The notes beneath the pieces are model-generated. The model worked only from the letters and a program-made list of their open reading frames with translations, did no database searches and had not been told where the DNA came from. The position numbers and the translations under genes are program-made. DNA of 45,370 nucleotides from Deltaproteobacteria bacterium. Its GTDB lineage: Bacteria > Desulfobacterota > Binatia > HRBIN30 > CADEER01. Positions 21,490-30,918 of this stretch are shown here, piece after piece. The DNA is taken from contig JAJCZJ010000028.1 in NCBI GenBank assembly GCA_029262455.1, positions 1-45,370 on the forward strand. Reading direction: 5' to 3'. How positions within the stretch are numbered: the first letter of the stretch is position 1; every line of letters begins with the position of its first letter.

Positions 21490-24473
21490 GCCATCGCCTT
21501 CAGCCGATAGAGGCAAATCACGGTCCCGATTCCAATTCCGCTCGCGACGTCTGACTGGATGTCGATGCTCGTGACGTTCGTCGACGTCTCTTCCCAGCCG
21601 CCCCAATAGTTGATTGCTCGGTGGTCGCCCGACGCCTGGCGTCGAACTCCCTGCACGAAGTAAGGCCGGCTTTGACCGGTGGCCGGATAGAAGCGGCACT
21701 GGAAGATGTTGTGCTGCCCGGTCGCGCACCGGGCGATCTCCATCGTCGTGCCCGTGCCGAGGCTCCAGACGCCCGCATTGAGGATCGCCCGCTCATAATC
21801 CTGATTCGTTGCGAGACCGTTGGGCTCCAGGGTGACGATGGTCGTGCTGGCGTCGTCGTTGATGACGTGCCCGATGATCATGTAGAAGCCATCGGTGTTT
21901 CCGTTCAGGCCCGAGAACGTGAGCGACTGGACCGCCGAGCCGCTGACTTCCTTTCGCTCGAGCAGCTCCCAGGCCGGATCGATGAAGTCCAGCCCCGTGC
22001 TTTGAGCAGTGTCAACGACAAGGTGCTGGCCGTTCGTGACGCTGCCGACCGTCGTCCACACCGCGCCCGTGTCGGCGATCAGGTTCCCCTTCACGTGCGC
22101 GAAAGCGGCGATCGCGTTCAAGTCGGTGTCGAGCGCAACCTGCGTCTTCGCGCCGGTGTCGCTAGCCGTGAAGCCGCCGCCGACGAAGTCGAGCGTCGTC
22201 CGCTGCGTGAGGTTGACGCCTTCCTCCTGAATCGTGTCGTACCCGCCGCCGCCGCCAGCGCCGAGCGTCGTGTCGGCAGTCCCATCCCAGAACTTCAGGA
22301 CGGGCGTCCCGGTCGCGTCGATCCAGATGCCCGCGTTGCTCGCTATGAACTCGGCCGGCCGAGCCACGAGCTTGTCCAGGATCATGCCCCGCGGATCGAT
22401 AAAGTCGACCGTGAGCTTGCCGCTGATGTCCGCGTCGCCAATCACCGACAGGATGCCCGCGTTCCCGGCGCCGTCCTCGCTGCCGAGGTTCACGATCATC
22501 GATCCACCGTCACCGCCGCTCGCGAGCGGAGCGTCGGCCAGGTCGATGACGAGATCGTTGGGCGTCCCGCCTCCCTCGTCGTACTGGGTAACGAGGGTGA
22601 GATCGTTCGCGAGCGGGCCGCGAACCTCGGGGACGTCGACGCGCGTGTCAAAAATCGGAGCGTTTGGGTTGGCGTGGTAACGGTTGCCGTAGGGACCGAA
22701 GCTGTCGCTCGTGTACAGCCAGTCGTACATCGGGCCGACGGCGATCGCGAGCACGTCGATCTCTTCCGTCCAGCGCTTCCGTCCGAACGTCCCGCCCGGC
22801 TCTGCGTCGCCCGGCGTCGTCGTGATCACGTGGACGGGGATCTGGCTGAAGCCGCCGGCGGCCCCGTCGGCCGAGTTCCAGCTATGCGAGTTCGCGCCCG
22901 TCGCGGCTCCGTTGTGGTGGATGCCGTCGGTGAAGAACTCGACCTGCTGCCCCGTCGTCTTCGCGCCAGCTCCGTCATACGAGCCGATCTCGAAGTTGCC
23001 GTCAACGCTGTTCACGCCGAGCCGGTAATGCGGGCTCTGGCTCGCCTCGCCGATCACGAGGTATGGCGAGTTCGCGCCATTCACGCCGATCTGCGTCGCG
23101 CTCGGGAGCACCATCCCCCAGGTCGCATCGACGGTGCCGTCGCCCTGCGTGACGTACCAGACGCTTCGGTCCGCGTTCGGCCCCTGGCCGAGGAGCACGA
23201 CCGCATCGCCAATCCGGCCGCCGCTGTACTGCGGATCGACCGTCACGTCGGGCAGCGAGCCGACGCCCATCCGCGTCGCGATGTTGTACTCGTACGAGTT
23301 CGCCACGTCGTCGACCGGCGCCAGCCGCCAGCCCTTCATCCCGTCGTAGAAGATATCGAACCCGACCGGCGTCGGGCCCGGCGGCGCCTGAGTCCCGCCG
23401 CCGCCCGTCGTCGGACCGCCTCCGAGCTTGCCGTTGCCGCTCGGGCCGCCTCCGTGCGGCGTCGGGCGATCGCCGCCCGGGTTCGGGATCAGGGGCGTCC
23501 CCGGCGTGACCGGCGTTCCGGGCGTCCCGTTCTCGACGGTCTCATCGGGCGGCGGGTGGAACGGATCGGGGCAGATCGGACGCCACTGGCAGTTCTCCTT
23601 CCCGAGCGCGTCGGCGTAGCCTCGCACCGTCGGGTCGAACCCAAGCCAGCCCTTCAGCAGGAAGCCCTCGACGTCCGGGATGTTCGTGAGGTCGTGATCG
23701 CGCGAGTGAAGCGACCCATACTGATCGATCGCCGCCCAGTCGATGAGCTGAGCATCGCGACGCGCCGATAGCACGCCGTATTCGGTGCCTTCGCGCCCGG
23801 CCGCGTACACGTTGTTGGGATTGACCGTCGCGAAGAAGGTCGACGTGAGTCCGTTGCGGAGCCCATCCCAGATCAGCCCGGCGCCGGCGAAGCCTGAGCC
23901 GCCCGGGTTGGGGTCGAACTGCTGCGAGTTCGTCGTCGTGCCGCTCGGCTCGTCGGGCGCCTGCTGCGACCCGAGGAACGTCCCGCCGCCGACGATCACG
24001 GGCCCGAGCGGGATCGCGAGCGAGTACTCGCCGCGGTGATCGTCGATCACCTTCCAGCCCTGCGCGGTGAGCGCCGTCCGCCCCTTCGGGTCTTCGTAGT
24101 CGACGACGCGCGTCGAGCGCTGAAGGTGCGTCCAGTCATTCAGGAACGGAACGCCCGTCCTCGAGCCTCCGACCTTGGGCCCCTGGACGAAGCCGCGGAA
24201 CGCGTTCTGGTCCTCGGCGATGATGGCGTGCGACATCCGCCGCTCGACCATCGTATTGGGCGCGCCCGGGTAGGGGTCGCCTTCGCTGATGTGGAAGTTG
24301 CGCGGCTGGCGATACGCGTCGATGTAGTCGTACGAACCGTCGGCGAAGTGCTCGCGAACGATGCCGTAGCGCGTGTGCCGACCGCGGCCCAGCTCCTTCA
24401 GGCCGGTCCCGTCCTCGGTCCAGTCTGCGACGAGCGGCGGGATGTCGAATGCGAAGTTGCCGTTGCCCAGCAT
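21486..24473 (-). CDS. large tail fibre/receptor-binding protein
   Basis: 995 residues. Residues 1-320 form a globular part that likely docks on the virion. Residues about 320-375 are a Gly/Pro/Thr linker (GTPGTPVTPGTP, GGGPSGNG, TTGGGGTQAPPG). The middle is beta-rich with Asp/Gly turns (GDGTVDATWG, GSYDGAGAKTTG). A motif common in phage fibres, GGGGGYDTIQEEGVNLTQR, sits near 745, followed by a C-terminal domain of about 150 residues that is beta-rich and likely binds the host surface. It is the largest gene of the window and close to the end of the tail module. The family is not recognised; the fibre call rests on composition, linker and position. Confidence 0.75.
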   Translation of the reverse strand: MLGNGNFAFDIPPLVADWTEDGTGLKELGRGRHTRYGIVREHFADGSYDYIDAYRQPRNFHISEGDPYPGAPNTMVERRMSHAIIAEDQNAFRGFVQGPKVGGSRTGVPFLNDWTHLQRSTRVVDYEDPKGRTALTAQGWKVIDDHRGEYSLAIPLGPVIVGGGTFLGSQQAPDEPSGTTTNSQQFDPNPGGSGFAGAGLIWDGLRNGLTSTFFATVNPNNVYAAGREGTEYGVLSARRDAQLIDWAAIDQYGSLHSRDHDLTNIPDVEGFLLKGWLGFDPTVRGYADALGKENCQWRPICPDPFHPPPDETVENGTPGTPVTPGTPLIPNPGGDRPTPHGGGPSGNGKLGGGPTTGGGGTQAPPGPTPVGFDIFYDGMKGWRLAPVDDVANSYEYNIATRMGVGSLPDVTVDPQYSGGRIGDAVVLLGQGPNADRSVWYVTQGDGTVDATWGMVLPSATQIGVNGANSPYLVIGEASQSPHYRLGVNSVDGNFEIGSYDGAGAKTTGQQVEFFTDGIHHNGAATGANSHSWNSADGAAGGFSQIPVHVITTTPGDAEPGGTFGRKRWTEEIDVLAIAVGPMYDWLYTSDSFGPYGNRYHANPNAPIFDTRVDVPEVRGPLANDLTLVTQYDEGGGTPNDLVIDLADAPLASGGDGGSMIVNLGSEDGAGNAGILSVIGDADISGKLTVDFIDPRGMILDKLVARPAEFIASNAGIWIDATGTPVLKFWDGTADTTLGAGGGGGYDTIQEEGVNLTQRTTLDFVGGGFTASDTGAKTQVALDTDLNAIAAFAHVKGNLIADTGAVWTTVGSVTNGQHLVVDTAQSTGLDFIDPAWELLERKEVSGSAVQSLTFSGLNGNTDGFYMIIGHVINDDASTTIVTLEPNGLATNQDYERAILNAGVWSLGTGTTMEIARCATGQHNIFQCRFYPATGQSRPYFVQGVRRQASGDHRAINYWGGWEETSTNVTSIDIQSDVASGIGIGTVICLYRLKAMA

Positions 24474-25064
24474 CTACTCGCCGCCTCCCGAAAGCTGCGC
24501 GCGCTCGAAGCGCGCCTGCAGCTCCATCGCGCGCGCGGTGTCGCGCTGCGCCTGTAAATCAACGACCTTCTTCGCCGTTTCCTCGGCGACCTTCTTCGCG
24601 AGCTCGTCTTGCTTTTGCTGGTCGGCCGCGATCCCAGACACGAGCCCGAGCCCCGCACCGATACCAGCTCCGACCGCCGTTCCGACGCCGGGCGCGATGA
24701 GCGAGCCGATTCCCGCGCCGATCGCCGCGCCTCCGGCTGCCTCGCCGCCGACCGCCGCGATGCGACCCGCGGGACCGTTCGGATCCGCGCCGAGGTTCTG
24801 CGCGAGGCGCGCGATGAAGGATGCCGCCGCCGCCGCCTGCCCGAGCGCGCCGACCGCCGCCGCGGTGCGCTGCTGGAGAAGCTGCAGCCGCTGCTCCGCC
24901 TGCTGAGCCTGACGCTCGAGCGCCGTCGTTGCCGCTCCCGCCTTCTTCGCGGCGCGCTCGACGGCGGTCAGGTCGCGCTCGACCTGATTCGCCTTCGCCG
25001 ACGCCTGCGTAGCGCCCTGAAGAACGAGATTCACGACCGCCTGTTCTACAGAGATGCCCGGCAT
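24474..25064 (-). CDS. short tape-measure-like coiled-coil/Gly-rich protein
   Basis: 196 residues. An N-terminal helix and coiled coil (TAVERAAKKAGAATTALERQAQQAEQ in part) is followed by a Gly/Ala hydrophobic stretch (IGAGIGSLIAPGVGTAVGAG) and a second coiled coil. This is the pattern of tail tape-measure proteins in miniature, but at 196 residues it is far shorter than the 600-2000 usual in long-tailed phages. It lies just ahead of the large tail protein in transcription order, where a tape measure or internal virion/ejection protein is expected. If it sets tail length, the tail would be short. Confidence 0.5.
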   Translation of the reverse strand: MPGISVEQAVVNLVLQGATQASAKANQVERDLTAVERAAKKAGAATTALERQAQQAEQRLQLLQQRTAAAVGALGQAAAAASFIARLAQNLGADPNGPAGRIAAVGGEAAGGAAIGAGIGSLIAPGVGTAVGAGIGAGLGLVSGIAADQQKQDELAKKVAEETAKKVVDLQAQRDTARAMELQARFERAQLSGGGE

Positions 25065-25342
25065 GCCTGAACCCCTTCCGCATCCGCTCGGCCCACAAGC
25101 TCCAGCGCCAGCTCGCCCGCCTGCGTGATCACGATGGCGTCGTCGTCAGGAGACCCACCGAGGATCCTACGCGCGAGCCGCGACAGCCTGCCCTTCAGCT
25201 CCTCCGCCTCCATGTCGGCCGCCTCGCGCGCGTTGATGGCGTTCTGGCACGCCGCGAGGACTTCGACGAACTGGAGCGCGTCCGTCAGCTTCAGGGGACG
25301 GGTCGATCGACGCTTCGCCTTCGACTTCTTCGCCGGCTTCAT
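25046..25342 (-). CDS. small tail-module protein of unknown function
   Basis: 98 residues; start overlaps the preceding gene by four bases and its end overlaps the next start by 19. Basic N-terminus (KPAKKSKAKRRS) then a helical core (DALQFVEVLAACQNAINAREAADMEAEEL in part). In many phages two small genes precede the tape measure as assembly chaperones made by frameshift; the position fits, but I see no frameshift evidence. Confidence 0.5.
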   Translation of the reverse strand: MKPAKKSKAKRRSTRPLKLTDALQFVEVLAACQNAINAREAADMEAEELKGRLSRLARRILGGSPDDDAIVITQAGELALELVGRADAEGVQACRASL

Positions 25343-27390
25343 CGTCTTCTCCGCGGGCTCTGGATGTCCTCGCCGGCGGGCGGCGTCCGCTCGCTCGGGT
25401 CGCGCGTCCGCGTTGCGTACCTGTCGGCCGGCGTCTTCGTGTCGTGCGTCCCGCCGATGCTCGCGATCACCTGGGGGCCGCTCGTCGGGCCCGCCGACCA
25501 GCTCACCTGTTGGACGGCGCCCGTGCAGATCAGCGGAAGCGGGCGCGTCACGTGCAGCTCGTACGCCGACGTCGTCGTCGGCCGCTTGAACTCTTCCTCC
25601 GCCTTCTTCTGCGCGATCGCGTTCAAGATGGAGACGTTCGTTCGCCCCGAGATGTCGATGCGCTGCGCGAGCTCGGGCGCGTCGATCAGGTGCGGGATCG
25701 CTCCGGCCGGCTTGTTCCGGAGCTGTCGCGCGCTCCCGTCAGCCTGGCGCGACCAGAACGAGACGTAGCGCGTCGCCTTGTCGCCGCACTCGCCCGGGCT
25801 GAGGTAATACCCGAACTCGACCTCGATGCGCGCCTTCGAGAGGTTGAACGGAGACGAGCCGGGCACGCCTTCCTTCAGCACGTGGCCCTGGATCTGGTCG
25901 AAGATCACGAGCCCGCGCTCTCGGTCGATCCTGAAGCCGCTCGTGACCTCACCGAAGCCCAGGTTGAGAACGACGGTCGCGTTCTTCGTCCCGATCCGGC
26001 TCGCCGCCGCCGCGGCAATCAGTCGGTACTTCTGGGAGGACGAGTTGCCCGCCGCGGTCGGATTCAACGTACCCTCGAGCGCCATTTGAGCCAGGTTCGC
26101 CTGCCCCGTGCGCTCGGTGAAGACGCCGATGGGAGCGAGCTGCCCGAGCGTGGCGCCGAGCGATGGCTTGGCGCTCGTGCCGTCCACGGGGCGCCCCTGC
26201 ATCGGCAGCTTGTCCGCGTTCGCGGTCTCCGCGTCGATGATGCGCCAGTACTTCCCGTACCAGCGGTCGAACTCGCCCGCCGCCTTCCCCTTCGGGTCGA
26301 AGTTCTTGGCGATGCGCTGATCCGCGGGCAGGACAGCGAACGCATCCGCCTGAGCTGGCGACAGGCCGATGAGGCTGAGCCCATCCCTGATCGGACGGAG
26401 CACGCCGGCGACCTCGGAGACCGGAATGCACTTCAGGCGAACGGTGCCGAGGATCGGGCCGCCCGTAACCTGAATCAGGTCGGGGATGTGATGGATCGTC
26501 GCGCTCGGGAGGACGTACGCGACTTCCTCGGGGTTCGTGGCGAAGAAGTCGGACCCGTTCTGGAGCTGCGGGTCGCCCTCCATCGGCTTCCAGAGCCCGA
26601 TGGTGCTATCGGGGTTGAGCGCGAGGAGCATGCCGAACTCGAAGAGCAGCTCGGCCAGGGCTTGCTTCGCGAGCGTCCCCGGCGGCCACTCCTTCGACGG
26701 GATGGCCGCCTTCAGGTCCTCCGGCATGCGCTTCAGCCCGAGCACGCCCGGCAGGTTGGGAACGATCTTTTCCTCGAGGATTCGTTCCAGGGTCCACTTC
26801 TCCGTCCCGTTGCGAAGCGAGCCCTTGATGAAGTTGCTGAGCGGGATCGCGGCGACGTCCCCGACGGTGACCGTCGCGCCGCTGAGCTGGATGCCCGTCC
26901 CGGCCTTCAGCACGTTGAACAGGCCCGACACCTCGCCCTGCGTGCGCCAGAGCAGCCGGATGTCGGTGATCGGAACGCGCGCGTCCGCCGTATCCTGCGG
27001 CGTGTTGCTCGCGTCGGTCGGGAACGCGGCGACGACCGGGCTAGGCGCGACGAGCACGTTGCGGAAGAGCGTCTCGAAGCTCTTCCCGCCGATCACCTCG
27101 CGGAGCACGAGATCCCCGATCGGGCTGAACCCCTCGGGCGAGCGGTTGGCTGATCCGCCTCGACCTGGCGGCCCGCGCTCGACCGTCCCGCCGACCCGAC
27201 CGAGCCCGCTGGGGCCGTTCGAGACGTCGAACTTGTAGGGGCCGAACGTCGGTGGGTCGATGAAGACGTACCCGAAGTCAGGCTCCAAGCCGAGCGTCCG
27301 CGTGTACGAGTAGATCGGCGAGCACAGGTAACCCTGGTAGATGACGACCGGGCCGTCGGCGCTTCCGAGCTTCTGCAACGAGACCGCCAT
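25339..27390 (-). CDS. large virion/tail structural protein, unknown family
   Basis: 683 residues with no signal peptide or membrane helix. Beta-rich N-terminus (VVIYQGYLCSPIYSY), a Gly-rich patch near 70-85, a helical middle, a beta domain near 280-330 and Pro/Arg-rich C-terminal end. Length and place between other tail proteins fit a baseplate hub, distal tail or tail-hub protein. ATG overlaps the upstream stop by one base, linking it to the 451-residue gene. Confidence 0.6.
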   Translation of the reverse strand: MAVSLQKLGSADGPVVIYQGYLCSPIYSYTRTLGLEPDFGYVFIDPPTFGPYKFDVSNGPSGLGRVGGTVERGPPGRGGSANRSPEGFSPIGDLVLREVIGGKSFETLFRNVLVAPSPVVAAFPTDASNTPQDTADARVPITDIRLLWRTQGEVSGLFNVLKAGTGIQLSGATVTVGDVAAIPLSNFIKGSLRNGTEKWTLERILEEKIVPNLPGVLGLKRMPEDLKAAIPSKEWPPGTLAKQALAELLFEFGMLLALNPDSTIGLWKPMEGDPQLQNGSDFFATNPEEVAYVLPSATIHHIPDLIQVTGGPILGTVRLKCIPVSEVAGVLRPIRDGLSLIGLSPAQADAFAVLPADQRIAKNFDPKGKAAGEFDRWYGKYWRIIDAETANADKLPMQGRPVDGTSAKPSLGATLGQLAPIGVFTERTGQANLAQMALEGTLNPTAAGNSSSQKYRLIAAAAASRIGTKNATVVLNLGFGEVTSGFRIDRERGLVIFDQIQGHVLKEGVPGSSPFNLSKARIEVEFGYYLSPGECGDKATRYVSFWSRQADGSARQLRNKPAGAIPHLIDAPELAQRIDISGRTNVSILNAIAQKKAEEEFKRPTTTSAYELHVTRPLPLICTGAVQQVSWSAGPTSGPQVIASIGGTHDTKTPADRYATRTRDPSERTPPAGEDIQSPRRRR

Positions 27391-28745
27391 CAGGGAGTCC
27401 TATTCACCTGGGGCGAAGCCGCAGCAGCTCCGCCGAGTCCGACGTTCTTCCGGCCCACTTCCTGCTCGAGCGTCGTCGTCATCTTCTGCGCGGCGACTGC
27501 CGCTTCTATCCTGGAGACGAGCGCACTGCCGATCATCTGGGGTCGGTAGGTACGCCGCGTCCCTGCCTGCCATCTGTCCCCGCTCTTCTTCGAGCCGAAC
27601 GACACGATCCGGGGATGGCTGATCGCGAGCGCGTCGGTATCCTCGATGACGCCGCTCAGCGGCGGCGGGAACTTGAAAATGGGCGTGGTCGACTGCGTCA
27701 CTTCGAGCGTGATCGTCTCGATCAGCTCGACGAGCGTCCGGGCGAGGACGTGGACGCTCGCGACTCGGTTCCCGCTCCGAGGCGTGCTCACGAGAGGCTT
27801 GCCGCCGCCGCGCGAGTCGAACGAGTGGAACCGGATCACCTTCGACGCGGCTTGCGTCGTGTCGCGCTGAACGAAGACGCCCGTAGCCGTACACTGGGCG
27901 TCGTTGACGGTGATCACGCTGCTCTGGAGCTTCGTCCCGGGCTCCGCGGCTCGCACCGCCGCCTCCGCGCCCGTGCCTCGAGTTGAGATCGTCGTGATCG
28001 TGAACGTCTCGCCTTCCTGCGTCTGCGTCGTGATCGACTTCGAGAAGATCGGCGAGACATCCGCGGGGAGCGCGACGCCGTTCTCCTGAATGATCGAGAT
28101 CGATCGCGCCTTCGTGTCTCCCTTGTTCAGGACGTCGATGTTCGCGCCTTCGGGCCCCTTCGTGAGGTACCCGAAGGACGCGCCAGGCAGCGTGAGGAAG
28201 AACAGACGCGCCTTCGCCTCCGCCGACTCGCTGGCGTCGGTCTCGACCTCGGTCACGAGCGTCCGCGTGAGCAGCCCGCAGTCGTCGTACGCGTAAGACT
28301 CGCTCTGCGTGAACTTCGTAATCCCGTTCGCGTCGGGGAACTTCCGCTTGCCCGAAATCGTGAGCTGGACCTTGATCTCGCTGCTGGGGTAGCCGTCCGA
28401 GATCGGGAGGACCATCGCGTCGACGAAGAACTCGTCGTATCCGCCCTCCGCATCGATCCGCTCCAAGATCGAATCGGCTCCGCCGGCGTCGCGGATCAGC
28501 CGCGCGCCATCGGGGTAGTTCGTCGGGTCCTCGATGACCGCCTTGATCGCGTTGAGCTGCGTTTCGACCGACGACTCGGACCCGAGCAGCAGGATCTCGA
28601 CCTCCCAGGTCTTCGAGATCGACGCGAGGCGCGGCGGGTCGTCGTCATCCTTCTCGTACGTCGTCCGCGGGCTCGGGAGCGGCGTCGGCGTGTTGAAGGT
28701 GAGGATGTCCGCGGCACCTCGGCGTAGGACGACGGCGTACGACAT
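27390..28745 (-). CDS. virion/tail protein of unknown family
   Basis: 451 residues with a good AAGGAG site. The first 150 residues (WEVEILLLGSESSVETQLNAIK in part) look like an alpha/beta domain seen in distal-tail or baseplate proteins, where a helix such as VETQLNAIKAVI separates strands. The rest is beta-rich with repeated Thr/Val strands (GETFTITTISTRG). No named family. Position and coupling put it in the tail module. Confidence 0.55.
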   Translation of the reverse strand: MSYAVVLRRGAADILTFNTPTPLPSPRTTYEKDDDDPPRLASISKTWEVEILLLGSESSVETQLNAIKAVIEDPTNYPDGARLIRDAGGADSILERIDAEGGYDEFFVDAMVLPISDGYPSSEIKVQLTISGKRKFPDANGITKFTQSESYAYDDCGLLTRTLVTEVETDASESAEAKARLFFLTLPGASFGYLTKGPEGANIDVLNKGDTKARSISIIQENGVALPADVSPIFSKSITTQTQEGETFTITTISTRGTGAEAAVRAAEPGTKLQSSVITVNDAQCTATGVFVQRDTTQAASKVIRFHSFDSRGGGKPLVSTPRSGNRVASVHVLARTLVELIETITLEVTQSTTPIFKFPPPLSGVIEDTDALAISHPRIVSFGSKKSGDRWQAGTRRTYRPQMIGSALVSRIEAAVAAQKMTTTLEQEVGRKNVGLGGAAAASPQVNRTP

Positions 28746-28757
28746 CGCAGGCTCCTT

Positions 28758-29180
28758 CTAGCGTCGACGACGAGCGGCGGGAGTCAGAAGGCGAAGGATC
28801 TCATCGCGTGATTGGCGCGCGAGCTCGCGGCGGGCGCGCTCCATGTCCTGGACCGCGATCCCCCCAACAGGACGCGCGGGCTGCGTCGGGCTGCCGCGAT
28901 TGTAGATCGTCCAGCGGTCCCGAACGGTCGCAGGAAGCCGGATCGAGACCGTCTCGCGCTCGATCTTCAGGTTGGCCGGGTTGCGCAACTCGCGCGCCAT
29001 GGCGCCCGTGTCGACGCCGCCGGCGGCCCCTGTGACCCGCACTGTGTCGGGGTCGAGCGGGGCGACCGCGCCACCCGACGCGGACCGCCCCGACAGAAGC
29101 CGACGCGCCTGAGCTTCTTGCAGGCGCGTCCCGATCTTCTGCAACGCTCGCTTGACGGAGATCCGGTTGCGTCGAGCCAC
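28758..29180 (-). CDS. phage virion morphogenesis-like (Mu gpG type) protein
   Basis: 140 residues from a GTG overlapping the previous stop by one base. It has the sequence order of the virion morphogenesis (Phage_tail_S) family: basic N-terminal helix, a Gly/Ser-rich loop with PLDPDTVRVTG, VDTGAMARELRN (the conserved TG-x-hydrophobic step), a beta-strand pair and a Pro-rich PARPVGGI segment before a C-terminal basic helix. Such proteins help join tail and head or complete the tail. The match is by pattern. Confidence 0.6.
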   Translation of the reverse strand: MARRNRISVKRALQKIGTRLQEAQARRLLSGRSASGGAVAPLDPDTVRVTGAAGGVDTGAMARELRNPANLKIERETVSIRLPATVRDRWTIYNRGSPTQPARPVGGIAVQDMERARRELARQSRDEILRLLTPAARRRR

Positions 29181-30727
29181 TAGAAGACGTCCTCCACCGA
29201 GTGGGGCGGGATCCCGCCGGCGACCGCGTAGCCCTCATCCCAGGTCTCCGCGCCCGCGGCTGCGCTGTTCAGCGCGAACTGGAAGAAGTCGGCGAGCACC
29301 GCCTGGAAGGCGCCGCGCGAGGCGACGGTGATGGTGACGTTGATCCGGTCCGCGACGCCCGCCGCCGTGTTCTCGACCTGGAAGGTCTGCAAGTCGAGCG
29401 TCCCGGTGTTCAGGTCCGTCGGGGCGGAGCCGAGCTGGAGCGTTCCGCTGAAGCTGCTCGACGAAGTGATCAGGACGCTCGCGTTGGCGGCGCCGTACGC
29501 CGTCCGGAGGACCTCATCGGCCGCGAGCAGGGTCGACGCGCGATAGCCGACGATGCGGAACGTGCCCGGCGTCGGGTTCTCCTCGATCTGCAAGTAGATC
29601 TTGCCCGACTCGGTGTTGCTCGGCGTCTCACCGTCGATCGAGAACCCGGCGATGGTGAAGTCGGCCGCGACGCCCGCTTCCAGCTCGAGCGTCCGCGTCA
29701 GGAGCACATCTTCGAGCCCGATGACCGGATCGCTCCAGGTCTTCTTCACCTGGAGCTGCGTGAGCGCCTGAATGATCTCCCCGGTGTCGGTGCGGATCGC
29801 CGACACGTCGAACTTCTCGGAGCCGACCGTTCGGTCGGCGCAGATGAAGCTGACGACCGCCGGCGGAGCCCACTCCTTCACCGTCGGGACCGCGAGCGCG
29901 CCGATGCCCTGATTGTCGGAGTCGAAGGCGGCGGCCCCGGCGGTCGGCGTGTTCTGCTCGACCGTGATCTCCGCCGTGTTGTCCTTCATGTTCTTCCGGC
30001 CCAGCTCGAGCAGGCCGGCCGTCCGCACGTCGACCTGGCCGTTGTCGATGTCGGGCTCCTGAAGAATCGGCGTCGTCGCGTTGACCGACGCGGCCGACCA
30101 GAAGTCAGCCCAGCGCGTCGAGAGGAAGTCACGCAGGCCGGCGAGGAACTCGTCACGCGCGGCGATCGCGGAGTCGCGGCCGATCACGCACGCATCCAGG
30201 TACCGGCCCTTCAGGAACGGGTGATGCTTCTGAGTCGACTCCCAGATGTGCGTGCGCGTCGGGAAGTCAGGGAGGCACTGGAGCCGGCGGACGTCGTCCG
30301 TCTCGTTCGCGCCGATCACACCGATGTTGACGAGGAGCACAAGCCCGGAGTTGTTCTGCTCGGCGAGCTCGACGTCATTCGTCGAGTCGTTCCCGGTTCC
30401 CTGACAGACGAGATCGCCCGCGCCGCCGCCGGTCGCCTTGTAGATGCTGATGGTGTTCGGCGCGCCGTCGGTGATGCGAACGTAGAGATTGCCGTTCTTG
30501 TCGGTGTTCTCGCCCAGCTTGATCTTGCTGGTCCCGTCTTCCTTGACGCGGAAGCTGGAGAGGATCCCCGTCGGCACAAAGTCCTTCTCGACGAACTGAA
30601 AGCGTTGCTTGCGCTCGGGGTCGAAGCGACGCTGCGAGTCCTCGAAGTACTTGATGGGGACAAACCACTCGCCAAGCTCCTGCGCAAACGCATCGGAATC
30701 GGCGACACTCTTCGCAAGGTCGGTCAT
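29180..30727 (-). CDS. large virion structural protein, tail candidate
   Basis: 515 residues, beta-rich with few Cys. The N-terminal 60 residues contain aromatic and acidic segments (ELGEWFVPIKYFEDSQRRF). Long runs of alternating strands and Gly/Asn turns continue to the end. Size and neighbours (tail-terminator-like and morphogenesis-like genes) would fit a tail tube or sheath-like protein, but the sequence does not match a family I know. The stop shares one base with the next start. Confidence 0.55.
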   Translation of the reverse strand: MTDLAKSVADSDAFAQELGEWFVPIKYFEDSQRRFDPERKQRFQFVEKDFVPTGILSSFRVKEDGTSKIKLGENTDKNGNLYVRITDGAPNTISIYKATGGGAGDLVCQGTGNDSTNDVELAEQNNSGLVLLVNIGVIGANETDDVRRLQCLPDFPTRTHIWESTQKHHPFLKGRYLDACVIGRDSAIAARDEFLAGLRDFLSTRWADFWSAASVNATTPILQEPDIDNGQVDVRTAGLLELGRKNMKDNTAEITVEQNTPTAGAAAFDSDNQGIGALAVPTVKEWAPPAVVSFICADRTVGSEKFDVSAIRTDTGEIIQALTQLQVKKTWSDPVIGLEDVLLTRTLELEAGVAADFTIAGFSIDGETPSNTESGKIYLQIEENPTPGTFRIVGYRASTLLAADEVLRTAYGAANASVLITSSSSFSGTLQLGSAPTDLNTGTLDLQTFQVENTAAGVADRINVTITVASRGAFQAVLADFFQFALNSAAAGAETWDEGYAVAGGIPPHSVEDVF

Positions 30728-30918
30728 CAGGCTTCTCCGTGATGGTCTCGAATGTGGGCCGCCGCCGCGCGCTTCGCGTTCGCTTCGACGTCGTACTCGA
30801 AGCCGACGCGAATATCTCCCGCCTTACAGGCGCGGCACGTCGGAGCCCAGAACGTCTTGCCTTCGCGCTGCACGACCTTGACGGTCGGCTTCTTGGGCGC
30901 CTTCTTCTTCTTGCTCAC
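30727..30918 (-). CDS. 63-residue C2H2-type zinc-finger protein
   Basis: Very basic N-terminus (KKKKAPKKPT), then CRAC at about residues 28-31 and a His-x3-His pair near the end (HIRDHH), consistent with a single C2H2-like zinc finger. Coupled to both neighbours (GTGA upstream, one-base overlap downstream). Small zinc proteins embedded among structural genes are unusual; it may be a structural lock in the connector or a nucleic-acid binder. Confidence 0.65.
   Translation of the reverse strand: MSKKKKAPKKPTVKVVQREGKTFWAPTCRACKAGDIRVGFEYDVEANAKRAAAAHIRDHHGEA

Noticed and set aside
21621-23771. Rightward 716-codon open frame
   Set aside because: Antisense of the tail fibre gene; product is Arg/Val/Asp-rich with no domain pattern.
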